From positions 620,001-684,000 of the forward strand of contig BDSI01000016.1 in NCBI GenBank assembly GCA_003117195.1: a stretch of 64,000 nucleotides of DNA. The letters are read 5' to 3'. The notes below the pieces were generated by a model. It was not told the DNA's origin. It was given only the letters and a program-made list of their open reading frames with translations, and did no database searches. Shown piece after piece: positions 11,701-23,994 of this stretch (within the stretch, counting starts at the first letter, position 1; the number at the start of each line of letters is the position of its first letter). The stretch comes from Eudorina sp. 2006-703-Eu-15. Taxonomy: Eukaryota; Chlorophyta; Chlorophyceae; Chlamydomonadales; Volvocaceae. The position numbers and the translations under genes were made by a program.

Positions 11701-12258
11701 TCCGCGCCTCTGCTGACTCCACACTGCCGCACCCCGCCCGCCGTCCTCAGGAAATCATCAGCTGGTACGCCGGCCGCCGCCCCAAAATGATCCTTCACCG
11801 AATCCTCTCCGACAGCCCAGTGGGCACACACACACACTCATACCGACATCCTGTCTCACGGCTCAGCTGCCCATAACACGCTCACAGCATGCAGCTGGCG
11901 CGGCCGCGCCCACAGCACTCGACCTTCCCGCCCCTCCTAGACCCCGGACGCACCCCACACCAAGAACCCCCTCCTCCATTCCCCTCTAGACCAGGGGACC
12001 AGGGCCCTTGCCGCCTCAGACATGGTGACGGCGGAAGAGGAGACTCACAGCAGCGGCCACCTGCCCGACCGTCTCAGCCTCCGAAACCAACCCTCCGAAA
12101 CCAACACCCCAGCATCAAGCACTGTCAGGACGGATTCCCTCGGCGTAAATCCGTATCCGCGCCCCAGCGCCACCGCCATCTGCGACTGTACACTGCAGAG
12201 AATCACGGCGCACGCCGTACTACGCCCGCATGACACGCAGGTGTGGTCCTGGTTCTGA
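8770..12258 (+). other. Unresolved plus-strand gene: scattered coding-like segments
   Basis: Several segments read like protein but I could not join them with consistent phases. They are 9175-9293 (contains GNAALHAAALSRFYG, which looks like an ankyrin-type turn), 9420-9490 (ADGRAYYHAFEPQTAALMAAF, trimmed by uncertain ends), 9822-10010 (an acidic run followed by Ala/Pro-rich sequence, with an acceptor at 9821), 11640-11695 plus 11751-11819 (LTPEKVEARLAALT joined in phase to EIISWYAGRRPKMILHRIL across a 55-bp intron) and 12021-12258 (ends DTQVWSWF and a stop). If they belong together, the gene would run tail to tail with the kinase gene, whose stop is at 12468. The start and the exon between 10010 and 11640 are unknown. 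No function is assigned. Confidence 0.3.
10020..10057. repeat. Tandem 10-bp TACCGTACTA repeat
   Basis: Nearly four perfect copies of TACCGTACTA occur in a row. The motif contains the palindrome GTAC. Elsewhere in the region there are (CA)n at 10347-10368 and (TGTC)n at 11409-11438. Confidence 0.85.
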
Positions 12259-12467
12259 CCCACGGGTCGGTACCCACGGGTCAACAACCCTACATATCAT
12301 ATAAATTTCAAGGCACTCACGTGCACAGCACTCCCCAAGTGCGGACCCCATACATGATAAGAGGCCCCTGTGGTGTGGCAGTTGCCGGTCCGCGGCACCG
12401 CACTGCCAGCTGGCTGGCGGCCCTTCGCCTGCGCAACTGGGTGGCTACAGCCTGGACAGCTGGATGG

Positions 12468-15400
12468 CTACAGCCGTACCCACGCCGTCGTGTGGAGCGT
12501 CGCGTCCTCATCGTCTTCGTCAAATTGGTCACTGTCCGACCGTACATTCGCCAGACCCGGCGCTCCGAAACCAATCACGCCCGGCAGCGCCAGCGACAGC
12601 GCTCCCAGGCCCGCGGAGGCGGACGACAGCGCCGAAACCAGTCGCCGCTCGCGCCCCCCGTCATCCACCTCCTCCTCCTCCATCTCCATGTCCCCGACCA
12701 TCTGCGCTGCGCCGTCCTTGACGGCACCAGCGGCGGTGGCGGTGGCGACGACGCTGTGCTGGCCGTACGGCGAAGCGAGTGAAGGCAGGCCCGGCGGGTG
12801 AGTGGCGGGCGGCGACAGCCGCCCGATCGCTGCGCCAGGCGGGTACACGTCGCCCGAGGGCGGCTTGGAGCACGTCCCAAGCGCGGTCCAGCAAATGTCG
12901 TTGAGCGCAGTCTGTTGGTCCTTCTCCACGGCGGTGTTCACGTCCGTGCTGTTGGCGGTCTGGGCCGGCGCCGCGGCGACGGCTGCCGCGGCGGCACCGC
13001 TGCCGCCGCTGGCCGTGACGCGCCGCCGCCTGCGTGCTTCCTCATCCCGCTCCTCGCCGTGCTCAGCGCCGCGCCCAGCGTCCAGCTCTCGCTCCTCCTC
13101 CGCCTCCTCCTCCCCCGATGCGCCCTCCCCGGGCAGGGGCACCTCGTTCGCCAGCTGCGCGAAGGGACTGACAAAGGCGACCCGGCGAGGAGGATCGGGC
13201 GTCGCCGCCTCGTGGACTGACGGGCCGCCCGCCCGCACCGGGTCGGCCAGCTGGGGCGCCGCCTGCTGCTGCTGCTGCTGCTGCTGGGCTGTCGCCGATA
13301 GCCCCGTAGACTCCGACATGGGGTGCGAGCCGAAGCAGGACGGCGAGGACGCGGCCTCGTCCGAGCCGCGCGGCGACCAGGGCGTGTCGGCGGCGTCCGC
13401 GAAGGGGCTGCTCGCGGCCATGTGGAACGGCGACTGGCGCGCCACCGCCGCCAGCGACACGTCGCCGGCCCAGGCCGAGGGCGTGGCGTCCGACGGCTGC
13501 TCCCGTGCCTGCGCGTGAAGCACCGGCTGCTGCGGCTGTTGCTCACGAGGCGACGCCGCATCGTCCGTTGCATTCGTGTCGCCTGAAAACGCGACCCGGC
13601 CCGGCGCGCCGCCGGCGGCCGCCGCGTAAGCCTGCCCGGCATGTGCGACGCGCACGACGAGGTGATGAGGCAGGTCGGCAACCGTCGCTGCCGCAGCGGC
13701 CGCCGCCGCCGCCGCGTCTGCACTCGCGTCGTCCTCAGCGCTCGAGGCGCCTTGCAGCTGCCATGCCTCGGGGAAGGGCGTGCTGCGGATGCCACCCCGC
13801 TCCGATACCATCAATCCGCACGGGTGTCCTGCCACGGCCGTCGGCACCGGCGGCGCCTCCGCGGGCCCCGCCGCCGCCGGCGCGGCGGCGCCGCTGACCG
13901 TCGTACCCGCCGACGCGCCGTCCGCCTCCTCATCCGCGACCGAGTCCGTCGTGTCCATGTACTCGTCCGAGCCCTCATCCCCGCCAAACCACTCAAACTC
14001 GGGCAGCGGCATCGACTTGGAGCGCGCCGCGGAGCGCAGGCTCCGACCCGTGGGTCGGCCGGCGCTGTTGGGTTTGCTTGTGGAGCTCCCGCCGCGGCCC
14101 GCGGTACTGGAGCTGGGGTTCCGACTGGTGGACGGTCGTGAGCCCGAGTCCGCGGGACTGACCGGCTCTCCGCCATCCGGCGTCCCCATCCCAGCGGCGG
14201 CGCCGCCGTTGGTTGCGGAGTTGTGCAGCGGACCCCCGGCCTGCGCGGGCACCGCCAGCTTCACGCGCACCCGCCCGGCTTGTCGCTGCTGCTGCTGCTG
14301 CGGATGGGGCGAGTGCTCCGAGGACCGCGCAAACATGTCGCCGCTGCCGCCGCCGCCGTCCTCCGGCGGCGGCGGAGTGTGCGGCGCCATGCCGAGCTTG
14401 GAGCCCTTCCGCTGCGCCAGCGCGCCGGTCAGGGCTGCCGCAGGACGTGGCTGCTGCTGCTGCTGCTGCGCAGCCGGCGGTGGCGTGTGCGGCGCCGGGC
14501 GGGCAGCGGTCGAGCTGGCGGCTGCTGCTGTTGCTGCGGCTGACGCCGCGCCCGCGCCCGCCGCGGAGCCGTGGTGCGGGTCGTGCTGATGGGCAGAGCC
14601 CTCGGCGCCGGGGGCGCGGTTCTGGCCGCCGGGAAGCACCATCATGGACGAGGCCGAGTCGGAGCGAGGCACAGCTGTGGGTGCGGCAAACGTAGTTTAC
14701 GGCAAAGGGCACACATACACACACCAGTCAGGCCTGGGCGGTTCTGGGTGGGCTTCTGATTAAACGAACCAGTCAGCGGCACGGGAAAAGCGACCAGGTG
14801 AAACAGCCGCGGATCGGAGGGATTGTGCTGTGCCCCCGTCGGTCTCCCCGTGGCATGCGCGTCTGCGTGCGCTGCACTCCTGCCACATGAAGACCGACGG
14901 GAGCGCAGCGCGCGCAGACGCTCATCGCCCGGTCTTCCCGTGGCAGGAGCGCAGCGCGCGCAGACGCCCGCAGGACACGGCCGCACTCCCGAAGGCGCTG
15001 AGGATGTGCGGATGTACCGGTATGCGAAGCGACCCAGGCTGGCGGAAGCGGGTCGGTTGGCACCAACGGTTGGCCCGGCCTTGGTTTCGTTTCGTCCGCA
15101 CACCCCGGGCCCCCTAGTTGCTTCCCCTCGCTTGCTTGCTCGCTTGCCTGCCGCCTTGCCCCGGAGGATCTTGTACTCCGCCTCCAGCGCGTGAAGCACC
15201 TCCCGGAAGCTGGGTCGGTCTGCGGGGTGCCAGGCCATGCAGCGCTCCACCAGTCGCGCCAGGCCGCTGGTGGCCAGCTCCTCGCGCACAGGCGGCAGCC
15301 GCAGCGTGCCGTTGCCGAGGGACATCCTGGGGTCACGAGCCAAGCAAAGGGGGGGGATGAGCCAAGCACACGAGATGGCCCCATGCATGGCCCATGCACC

Positions 15401-18400
15401 TGCCGTATTTTACCAATCAAATTCCCGTGCTTCCCTGGGGGGCGACCCCAACGCGGGTGACCCCAACCCTAAACCCCAACGCCAACGCCGCCCTCCCTGT
15501 GTTTGGCTTTTTCCCTTTTGACCCCGGCATCCCCCGCCCTCCCCGGCTCACATCAAGATGTAGACGGGCACGTCGGCGTCCGCGTACGGCCGCTGGCGGT
15601 GGATGATCTCCCACAGCAGCACCGCGTAGGACCAGATGTCGCACTTCTCAGTGTACGGCTCGCCGCGCAGCACCTCCGGCGCCGCGTACTCCACGGTGCC
15701 CTCCAGCCCGGCCCGGCTGTTGATCAGCTGCGCGTGGTCCTTTATTCGGCTGAGACCGAAATCCGCCACCTGCGGTGCGGTGCGGTGCGGTGCGGTGTGA
15801 TGCGGTGTGATGCGCTACGGTGGCAAGCCCCGATTGGGCCTCGGACGGATTCCTGCTTCGAGCCGTCAAACCTAGTCCATTCGGTGGCAATCCCCAGTCA
15901 GACCAGTCAGACCAGTCAGACCTCGGGCGGTTTTGAGGCTTGAATAGGTATCTGCTGCGCATCAAACCACACCTGGGACCTCTGCGACACCTGGCCAGTC
16001 GACATGCAGCGATCTACCGGCTCCGCAACTCCTCCGGCTCCCACTCGGCCCCTGCTCCCTAGTCACGCCAACTCAAAAGAGAGGGAGCGCCCGCCGCATC
16101 GGCCCGCCCTGGCCCGCACCGCACCGCCGCAACCGGACACCAAGACCAGCACCGCCGTGCACCTGACGCATCGCCCGGCACTGCCAACGGCGAGCGCATC
16201 CGCCGCCCCGCCCACCCTCCATCCCATCCACCGCCCCTGCAGCGGGACGCACCTTGACCTCAAACCTCGCGGACACGAGCAGGTTGGCGGTCTTCAGGTC
16301 GCGGTGGATGATGGGCGGCTTCTGGGAGTGCAGGCAGCTCATGCCGCGCGCGATGTCCATGGAGAACTCAACCTGCAGTTGCAGCAGCGGCGGGAGTGCC
16401 GTATGAGACGCAAGATGGAGGTCGTGTTGGACGGTTCGTCGTCGGGGAGAAGACGACGACACATACCGCGAAACGCACTTTGGCGTTGAGTCCATCCCGA
16501 ACACACCCCGCTGCCTGTTTGTTGCCACCTCCCATACCGCCGCGCGCGCTGGACGACATCGTCCCGCAGTACATGCTAATCGCATAAATGCAGAGCCAGG
16601 CCCCAGAGTCGCTCGGCGCGTCAACGGGTGTGGCCGCAGTGCAGCAGGGTTCAGCATGATCCAGGCAGTGCAGCACAGGGGCGGCGATCGAAACAAGCCC
16701 CGGCGCGCGGCGGCGACGCGGGGGACGGGGCGCCGCTTACAGCGCATCCCATGGCACCGCATCTCGTCGCATCCCGGCGCGACCTGCCTTCTTCAGGAGG
16801 TCCAGCGGGATGCTCGACTTGTGCAGCAGGTGGTCCAGGGAGCCGCGGGCGCAGTACTCGGTGACCAGGCACACGTTGGGCGGCGTGTGGCAGGCGCCGA
16901 TGAAGTTGACGACTGCGGGGGAGGAGGAGACCGAATGATCGATGCATGGGTGCGATGGGCACGAGCAGGCGCCGTTCTTGAAATCAGCCGGGGATGAATA
17001 GAAACAAGCAACCCGACGTTGCAAGCGCGCTGGAGCCGCTAGTCAAACAGTCACGCTGAGCTCGGGACGGCAGGCAGGTTGGCATCCAGACCGGGGATCC
17101 GGGGATAGACCCGGAGAAGAAAGGGTGGCACACTGCACAGGTTTCCGGAAACCGAGGCCGCCGCCTCAACGCCTCTCGCGCGTCGTGGGTCACAGCCGTG
17201 CCTCACCGTTTGGATGCCGTATTGTGGCCAGGATCTCGATCTCCCTCTGTGGCGGCGGCGGCATGCGGAGCAGCAGGAACAGCAACCGCAACACACGCAG
17301 GGGTTATCATCCAAAATAGGGTCGCCGCTCCGCAGCGCCCCGATGCGCATGGCTGCCCTCGCGGTAATCTCACCACCTCTCCCATCCCGCCCGCCAGCAA
17401 AACGCGTCCCAAGCAAGCGCGTTCTCATTATCTCCTCCGAGCCGGTTCCCCCAAGACCCCCGACTTCAAGGGCCCGCGCGGCGCCGAGCGGGGCCCTATG
17501 CGCATGCGCTTTTTGCGGCGCGCACCTCGAAGAACTGTCGGAAGATGGGCATCTGGGTCGGCGACGGTCCGGGCTCCCCGGGGCCGCCGTCCGGGTTGTC
17601 GGGCCCCACGTCGAAGCCGCGCAGTCGCTTCACCGCCACCTTGGTGCCTCGGAAGCTGGCAAGGATGACCTCGCCGAAGGAGCCCTCGCCGATGCGGCGA
17701 TTCACCTCTGCCACGCATTCGTGGCGGCCGGACACGGGGATCGTACTCTGAGTTAGATTAGGTGGGAGGTGAAGAGGTGATGAAGAGGTGACAGACAAGC
17801 CAACGCCAAGGTCCGTCAGTCCCGCCAAGGGCGTCAGTGACTGGCGCCCGGAGATCCCCATGCCCGGACAACAGGAGGACCAAGATGCGCCCATTGCCTT
17901 CCAGCATAGCAGTCAGCACGATGGGACAACAATCTATACTGCCGTCTTGGTTTTCTTTGCTTGGGAGGGCTCTACGCGTCGTCCCGCCCCTTTCCGCGCA
18001 TCCCGTATATCCCCGCGTCACCTTCCACAGCCCTCCAAGCACAGGCCTCCGGCTGCCCGTGTGGGCCGGCATGCCGCGAATGGCCCCCATTACGGTTTCC
18101 CCCCTCCCTAAACTCGGCGCTCTGCGCGACAAGCCGCCCCCCGTCTTCTCGCTTATCCTCCACCATCCTTCAAAAATTCCCCATCGTCACCGCCACACAT
18201 ACAAAGTAATATTCCTCAGCACCTGTCTAAAAATGTCCGGCTGTAAGTGCCGTTAGGCGCCATTTTAGTTGGTTGTCAAACAGACCCCGTTCAGCGCTCA
18301 CCGAGCTCGGTGAAGTCCAGCTCCCACAGCGCCGCCGCGCACCGATAGCGGTCCGCCAGGGAGGGCTCCCCGTTCAGCCGCATCGCCACGGAGGACCCCG

Positions 18401-21400
18401 CGCTGCTCGCCAGCGCCAGCGCCGCGGCGCAAGCCGCGTCCGCCGCCTGCTGCTGCTGCTGCGGCACCGGCACCGGCAGGGTCGCAGAGGGCGCGTGGGA
18501 CGGCCCCTGAGACCCCGCGACCGACACGGAGGCCGAAGACGCCGCCGAGGAGAGCGCCGGGGGGCCTTGAGCCGGGGGCTGCGCGGACGGGCCCTGCGGG
18601 TGCGGCACCGCGGGCGGGTCCTCGCCGGAGGGCATGCGGAGCGGCGGCAGGGAGGGCAGCGCCGGCAGCTGCGCGGCGCTGCCGCCGGCGGCTTGCGGCG
18701 ACGCGAAGGCGCCCTGCGCCGCCTCGTTCGAGTTCGCCATGGAGCCCACGACTGCGGGTTGGGGTGGTCGGCGGCACGCCGAGGGTGGCGGGGGAGGTAC
18801 AGGAAATGGTGAGGGAGGGAAGGTGAGGGGTCAAGTCAACGGTGGGATGTACCGCCCCCGGAGCGGTTGGCTGCCGGGTGCCGCGGGCGACGAAAAACAC
18901 ACGGAAAACACATTTAAAACTCGCCGCACAAAGCCGTCGGTCGGGTCCAGACCTGCACAAGGACGCTTGTGGGCCCACCCGGCCGGGCCTCCTTTACCCC
19001 CAGCTCTGCTCCCGCCGGGCGGGCGCCCCGACCTCCCCAGCTGGACATCGCTCCCACCTGGCGACATCGCGGGGGCGCCCATGCACTTGAACAGGTCGGC
19101 GTCGCTGACCACCCCCACGAACGCGGACAGCGGGTCGTCCTCGGAGGCGCGCGAGGGGTCGTGCACCAGCACCCGCCTCACGCCGTGCTGCTCAAGCACC
19201 CGGGAGCACTGCTCGATGGGCAGGTTGATGTCCACGAAGATGACCGGCTGCGTCATCACGTCCTTGACCTGCGCAAAGGCGGGGAGGGAAAGGAGAAAAT
19301 TGTGGACATGGCAGACATTGAAAAGGGGAGGGATAGGAGAAATTGGTGGACATTTCAGACTACGCTGCTTGGGGAGGTTGTGTGGGCGTGTTGTGTTTCG
19401 CCATGCGGTGCTATGCCTACGGGTGACCCATCGGTCAGGTCGCAAGCACGGCGGCGGGGCGCTTTCGTCATGCGCCCTGGCTATGTGCTCCCGTCATCTC
19501 GCAACCACATCACAACCATAGAAGGAAAGGAAGTCCTACTCCCCAGCGCGCTGCAAACCATCGGCTGTGTCGGGTTTGTCTCTTCTTTTTTCAACCTCCT
19601 TTCTAAGCCTCCTTCGCGTCACGGCTATGTTGCGCGATGCGCACGACACACAAACATATCTGGGGGTAGGAAGCTATTTGCGAACTGCGCGGTGGGCGCC
19701 TCCCCCCCATCGTGATCCGTTTCCCTCCGACCCGGACGCCTTCCTCGCCTTTGTCCGTTTGAAGTTCTTCGAGAACTGGACCTTCAAGAAGTCCCTCTTC
19801 GTGATGAATCCCGGCGAGGCGCTGCCCGTGTTGACCAGCAGCGCGCTGATGTTGTGCTTGGTCATCAGGCTCTTGGCCTGGCCCAGGTCCGCGTCCGCAG
19901 AGATGGACCGCGCCGGGTGCGACATGATCCGGGCCACGGTGTCCTGCGCCGAGAAGGTCGACCACCAAGCGTACATGCCGTCGCGCTCCTCCGATGACGT
20001 GGAGTCCGGGCTGGCGTCGCCGCTGGCGTGCACCGTGCCGGTGCCGCCCGAGCCGCCGGCGGTGACCGCCACGGCTGCCGCGGCGGCGGCGGCGGCTTCG
20101 ACCTGCGCCTCCCATGACAGCGCCGCCGAGCTGCTGATGCTGCCAAACTGCTGCGACCCAGAAGCCGGCATGACCATCAGGGAGGCATTCGAGGGCGGCC
20201 CGCTGTGCAGGGGCGTGCCGCCCGAGGGCGTGGCCGTAACCGTGACGGGGTTGGAGGTGTACGCCAGGGGCTCCATGAAGCTGACGTGGGCCTGGGCGGC
20301 GCGGCTCGCCGCGGCTGCAGCAGCGGGCCCGAACACCCCGCATGCATCCGGCGGCGGGCTCAACGACGTGTTGATGGTTGGCAACGTGCCGCTCAAGTGC
20401 GGCGGCGTCGAGGACGCGGAGGATGCGCGCTGGGGGAAGGTCGCGCCGAGCTCGTACATGTCCGCCGCGGGGAACTGCGCCTGCGGCGGTGGCTGCGACC
20501 GCGTGTGGTGGTGGTGGTGGTGTTGCTGCAGGGCGTGCGTGGCTGACGACGGGAACGCCCCGGAGGTGGAGAAGGTCATCGAGGGCCCCAGGCCGGTTCC
20601 GCGCTCGTCGACTCGCAGAGGGGTCTGCATGTCAGACGCCATCGTCGCCGCGGCGGAGGCGGTGATCGCTGACATGGTCGTGGCCGAGCTGAGCGAGCCC
20701 TGCTGCGCCCCGGTGTCCAGGAACACTGTCTCCCCGTTCTGGGTCAAGAAGGAGAAGGTCGAGTTGTCCAGCCGTGTCGCGAAGGGCGGGCTGGGCACCG
20801 CCGGCGGCTCCGAAGTCGCCCCCGAGGGGGCCCGCAGGAGCGAGCCGACGCTGCTGACGCTGTGCTCCGAGACCAGCATGCTCCCGCCCGAGGGCATGTG
20901 GTCATGGTGCGGGTGGCATTGGTACGGCATGGGGGAGTACTGGTGCTGTTGTTGCTGCTGCTGTAGCTGCTGCTGTAATTGCTGTTGGAGGTGCTGGAGG
21001 TGCTGCAGGTGCTGCTGTTGCTGGATCAGGACGTGCTGCTGGTGGAGTTGGAGATCCTGGGGCTGCAGCGGCTGCGGCTGCGAATGCGCGTGGTGGTGCA
21101 CGTATGCGGTGTGGTGATGCGGGCCGCCGGGCACAGCGGCCGACATGTTACTGTGCGCGTGGCCGAGCTGGCCGAGGCTAATGCTGGAGCTGGCGTGGCC
21201 CGTGCGGGTTGTAACGGACGGCCCGCCCGCGGCAGCAGGTGCGATCGCGGTCGCAAAGGAAGGCGATTCGGGGTCGATGCTGGCGTCCGTTGCATAAGAA
21301 GCCACGCTGCCTCTGCGGGAGTCCTCTTGCAGCGCGGTACAGCGACCCAGACGGCTCAGGCGCACGTGCAGGGCTTCTTGCAGCGCCGCGACGAGGCCGT

Positions 21401-21743
21401 CCAACATGGCTTCGCTCAGATTCTGACCATCAGCGTCTGTCACAAGGAAGCGACCGCGAAAGCTATGCTTTCGGCGGCCGAGCGGAGCTGCTTGTGCTCC
21501 ATTGCCAACCGCATCGGGGTCACGCTCCGCTGTGTAGCTGACCAAGCTGAGGTCCAACCGCTCGAACACTGGCATGAGGTCAACCATTTTGATTTGTCTG
21601 GAAGGAGCAACGACGCGGACGAGCGTCCCCCCCTCCGTCGAATCTGTGCAGACGGTCACCAAGTCCGAGTCGGGCTGCGCTGCCATCACTCCAGCGGCTG
21701 CCGCGGGCAAGAAGCCCGCTCCTGCTGCTGGTGTGAGCTGCAA
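12468..21743 (-). CDS. ACT-like / CBS-pair / TKL-type protein kinase, about 1,918 aa
   Basis: Ten exons predicted on the minus strand: 21743-19749 (or to 19782), 19268-19058, 18751-18302, 17747-17526, 17246-17207, 16912-16788, 16372-16253, 15769-15552, 15326-15160, 14674-12468. Domains: residues about 25-120 look like an ACT domain; then a Gln/His/Ala-rich stretch; then two CBS motifs, one at the end of exon 1 ([20 protein letters not shown]... ITKRDFLK) and one in exon 2 ([19 protein letters not shown]); a low-complexity linker; a kinase domain; and a 735-codon low-complexity tail. Kinase residues present are the glycine loop [13 protein letters not shown] lysine, alpha-C REIEIL glutamate, [20 protein letters not shown] and the [12 protein letters not shown] block, so it should be catalytically active. 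The HRDLKTAN form points to the TKL/Raf-like group. ACT domains usually bind amino acids and CBS pairs bind adenosyl ligands, so metabolite control is inferred. Odd points: the exon 3 donor and exon 4 acceptor disagree in phase, so a micro-exon in 17748-18301 or a sequence error is likely; three junctions fit only or best with GC donors. Confidence 0.82.
19299..19370 (-). mobile_element. Dispersed GTGGACATT...GCTGCT motif in kinase intron 1
   Basis: The plus strand reads AAATTGGTGGACATTTCAGA followed by CTACGCTGCT at 19339-19369, with a weaker second copy at 19302-19318. It matches the motif at 32146-32200 and 51127-51176. As in those two cases it lies shortly before the 3' splice site of a minus-strand intron (exon 2 begins at 19268) and has the same orientation relative to the gene. 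Confidence 0.55.
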
Positions 21744-23444
21744 GCCCGCTTCTCAGGACGGGCAATTTAGACACGGCGCAGAGGAGCGGCGCCGTTTTGA
21801 GACCTGCAGCCATGCGTGGAATGCCACGGCAAAATAATCATATGACATGCCGCCGCTGTTACAGCTGTAAGCTACTTATGACACAATGGATGACGCCTAT
21901 GCTGAAGCCAACAACGCAAAGCCCCATAAAACGGAATAAACACAAAACGGTGTCCTTCATTATTACTTTTCAACCTTACCGGGCAGCCGCAACGCCTCGC
22001 CTGGGTCATTGCGAGCCCGAAACTGCAACCTACGTCCGGGCCCTTCCTGCACTCCCAAGGTGACCCTCTGGCCAAGTAACACTATGATACATCAAGAACT
22101 GACAGATGCAAGCTGCTGATTCAGAAGCACACCAAGTGTCAAAGGTACGTTGAAGGCAGCTGATTTACCCTGTAAATGTGCGAACAGGGGGCCTCACCTA
22201 GCGAGGTGCAACTGTGCGTTGGCATGTCGGGCAACCCGGCTCCTCACTGAAACGGGAACGCATGTCGTACTTTGAGCCTGAGAAACAATATTCTTACCTT
22301 GAGTTTACTCCGGTTATGTTTTCAAAACGTGTTCGCCAGCACTATATCCATTTGAAAGCGGCCTTGACATTACGTTAGAACTGGACGGTATGGAAGTCCG
22401 CCCACGCGCATTTAGAAGTTGAAACCCTGCATGATTGTGAGCATTGCATAGCACAATAACAGCTGAAACTGATAGTTGGTTTCTTCTGGGAGCGGCTGCG
22501 AAACAACTTCGGCATCGTTGGCACGCGTGGCGGTGCGTGCGTGGCAACCCGCGTCCCCTGAAATTTCATCCTCGTCTCTCGAACGGACCTCTGTTCGTCT
22601 AATTTTGTAGTGTCTTGCTATGCGACTGACGGGTACCCGACTGACCAAGAAATACAGCTTCCTTTCGCCTGCGCTGCTGCTTACAAAAAAAATTGCACTG
22701 TAACTCCTGACGACGTCGATAACGATGTTTTCATGGCGGCCTGTCAACCAACGCCACGCCGACCCCCCACCCCTGCTCCGCCTGGGGTATCTTCCAGGTC
22801 TATTTCCTCTGCTGTGCGGGGGTTCTCTGGAAGCGCCTTGGGACCACATCTTCATCAGCAGCGCGCGGCAACGGCAATTACAACGCAGACTTTGTTTGCG
22901 GCAGGCTCGCCGCGGGACAACAATTCTGCACCCCTCTGACGTTTCCACCTCAGCACCCAATCAGCGACGCGGGGTGCGCCATTAGCACCCGGTGAGTCAC
23001 AATACGCTCCATGGCTGCCACCGCCTCACCTCATCCAAACCCTTGACCCTCCATCGGCCTTGTCCGTGCGGCGGTGCCTCGGCCCGGCCGCGCTGCCCGC
23101 TCGGTCGGATCGTGTGGGAGGCGCCGGGGAGTCTGGCGCCTGCCCGCCCCCGGCACCTCCCACACGCTCCCACATCTTGCGCCTGGGGTAGTTCACTTGC
23201 CGGCCCCGGACGCATGCCCCACGACACGCCCCGCATCCAAGTATATGCCGTACGAACATGTGATGTGCAATTCCCCCCCGTGTGGGCCGTGCGGCCTCCC
23301 ATGGACCCACGGCTCCGGCTCGGCATCTGGGTTGCGTCGGGTTGCGCCCCTTAGGCTCCACGCCCTCAGCGCCCCTAAGGTCCTGGGCCCGAATTCCTAC
23401 CCGTCCCGTCCCGTCATGACCCCTCAGCACCCGGGCCCCCGGTC
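21744..23444. other. Intergenic region, AT-richer, between divergent genes
   Basis: Composition drops in GC between about 21840 and 22720, as in the other divergent promoter regions of this window. The kinase gene starts at 21743 on the minus strand and the 509-aa reading frame begins at 23445 on the plus strand, so this stretch should hold both promoters and possibly 5' exons of the plus-strand gene. The part 22990-23444 is GC-rich again and the frame of the 509-aa protein is open back to about 23375, so its true 5' end may lie upstream of the ATG given. Confidence 0.5.
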
Positions 23445-23962
23445 ATGCCGGGCGGCAGCGGGTCCTCGTCAGTGGAGTCGCGGCTCAACTCCATCACAGC
23501 CGCCAGCGCTGCGGCGCGGGCAGCCAAACGGGCGCACCTCGCCGCCTCGCTCGCGGTGCAGGCCTCCCAGCCGGCCCGGCCCCGCAGCCAGTACTTTTCG
23601 CGCGGGCAAAGCAGCCGCAGCCGACCCGGCAGCACCCACCCTGGAGCGCCCGCCCTGCCCAGATCGGCAGGGCGAGGGGTCCCCCGCGATGATATGATTG
23701 AGGAGGAAAGCGGCGAGGATGAGGAGGGAGAGGAGGAGCGGCGTGGCCTGGCAGGGAAGGACGCTGCGGCCGGGCAGGCGGCGGGTCCCGGGGTGGCTGC
23801 GGCCGCGGGTCCTGCTGTCCGCCCGGGCGCCGCGGGCGGTGCGGGTCTCCGCCGACGGCTGTCCTCGAGAGCCAGCGAGGACTCGGCCAGCAGCGTCAGC
23901 CGCAGCGTCACAAGCAGCGCCATGGACAGCGACTACACCACGGAGGACGAGAGCAGCGCGGC

Positions 23963-23994
<32 letters not shown>

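Noticed and set aside
12802..14589. Plus-strand ORFs of 238 and 269 codons opposite the kinase tail
   Set aside because: Shadows of the 735-codon terminal kinase exon; Ser/Ala/Cys runs are the antisense of Gln/Ala/Gly runs.
19567..21117. 516-codon plus-strand ORF with Cys/Trp runs
   Set aside because: Antisense of the Gln/His-rich segment of kinase exon 1 (CTG/CAG repeats read as Cys/Cys or Leu); no splice or domain support.
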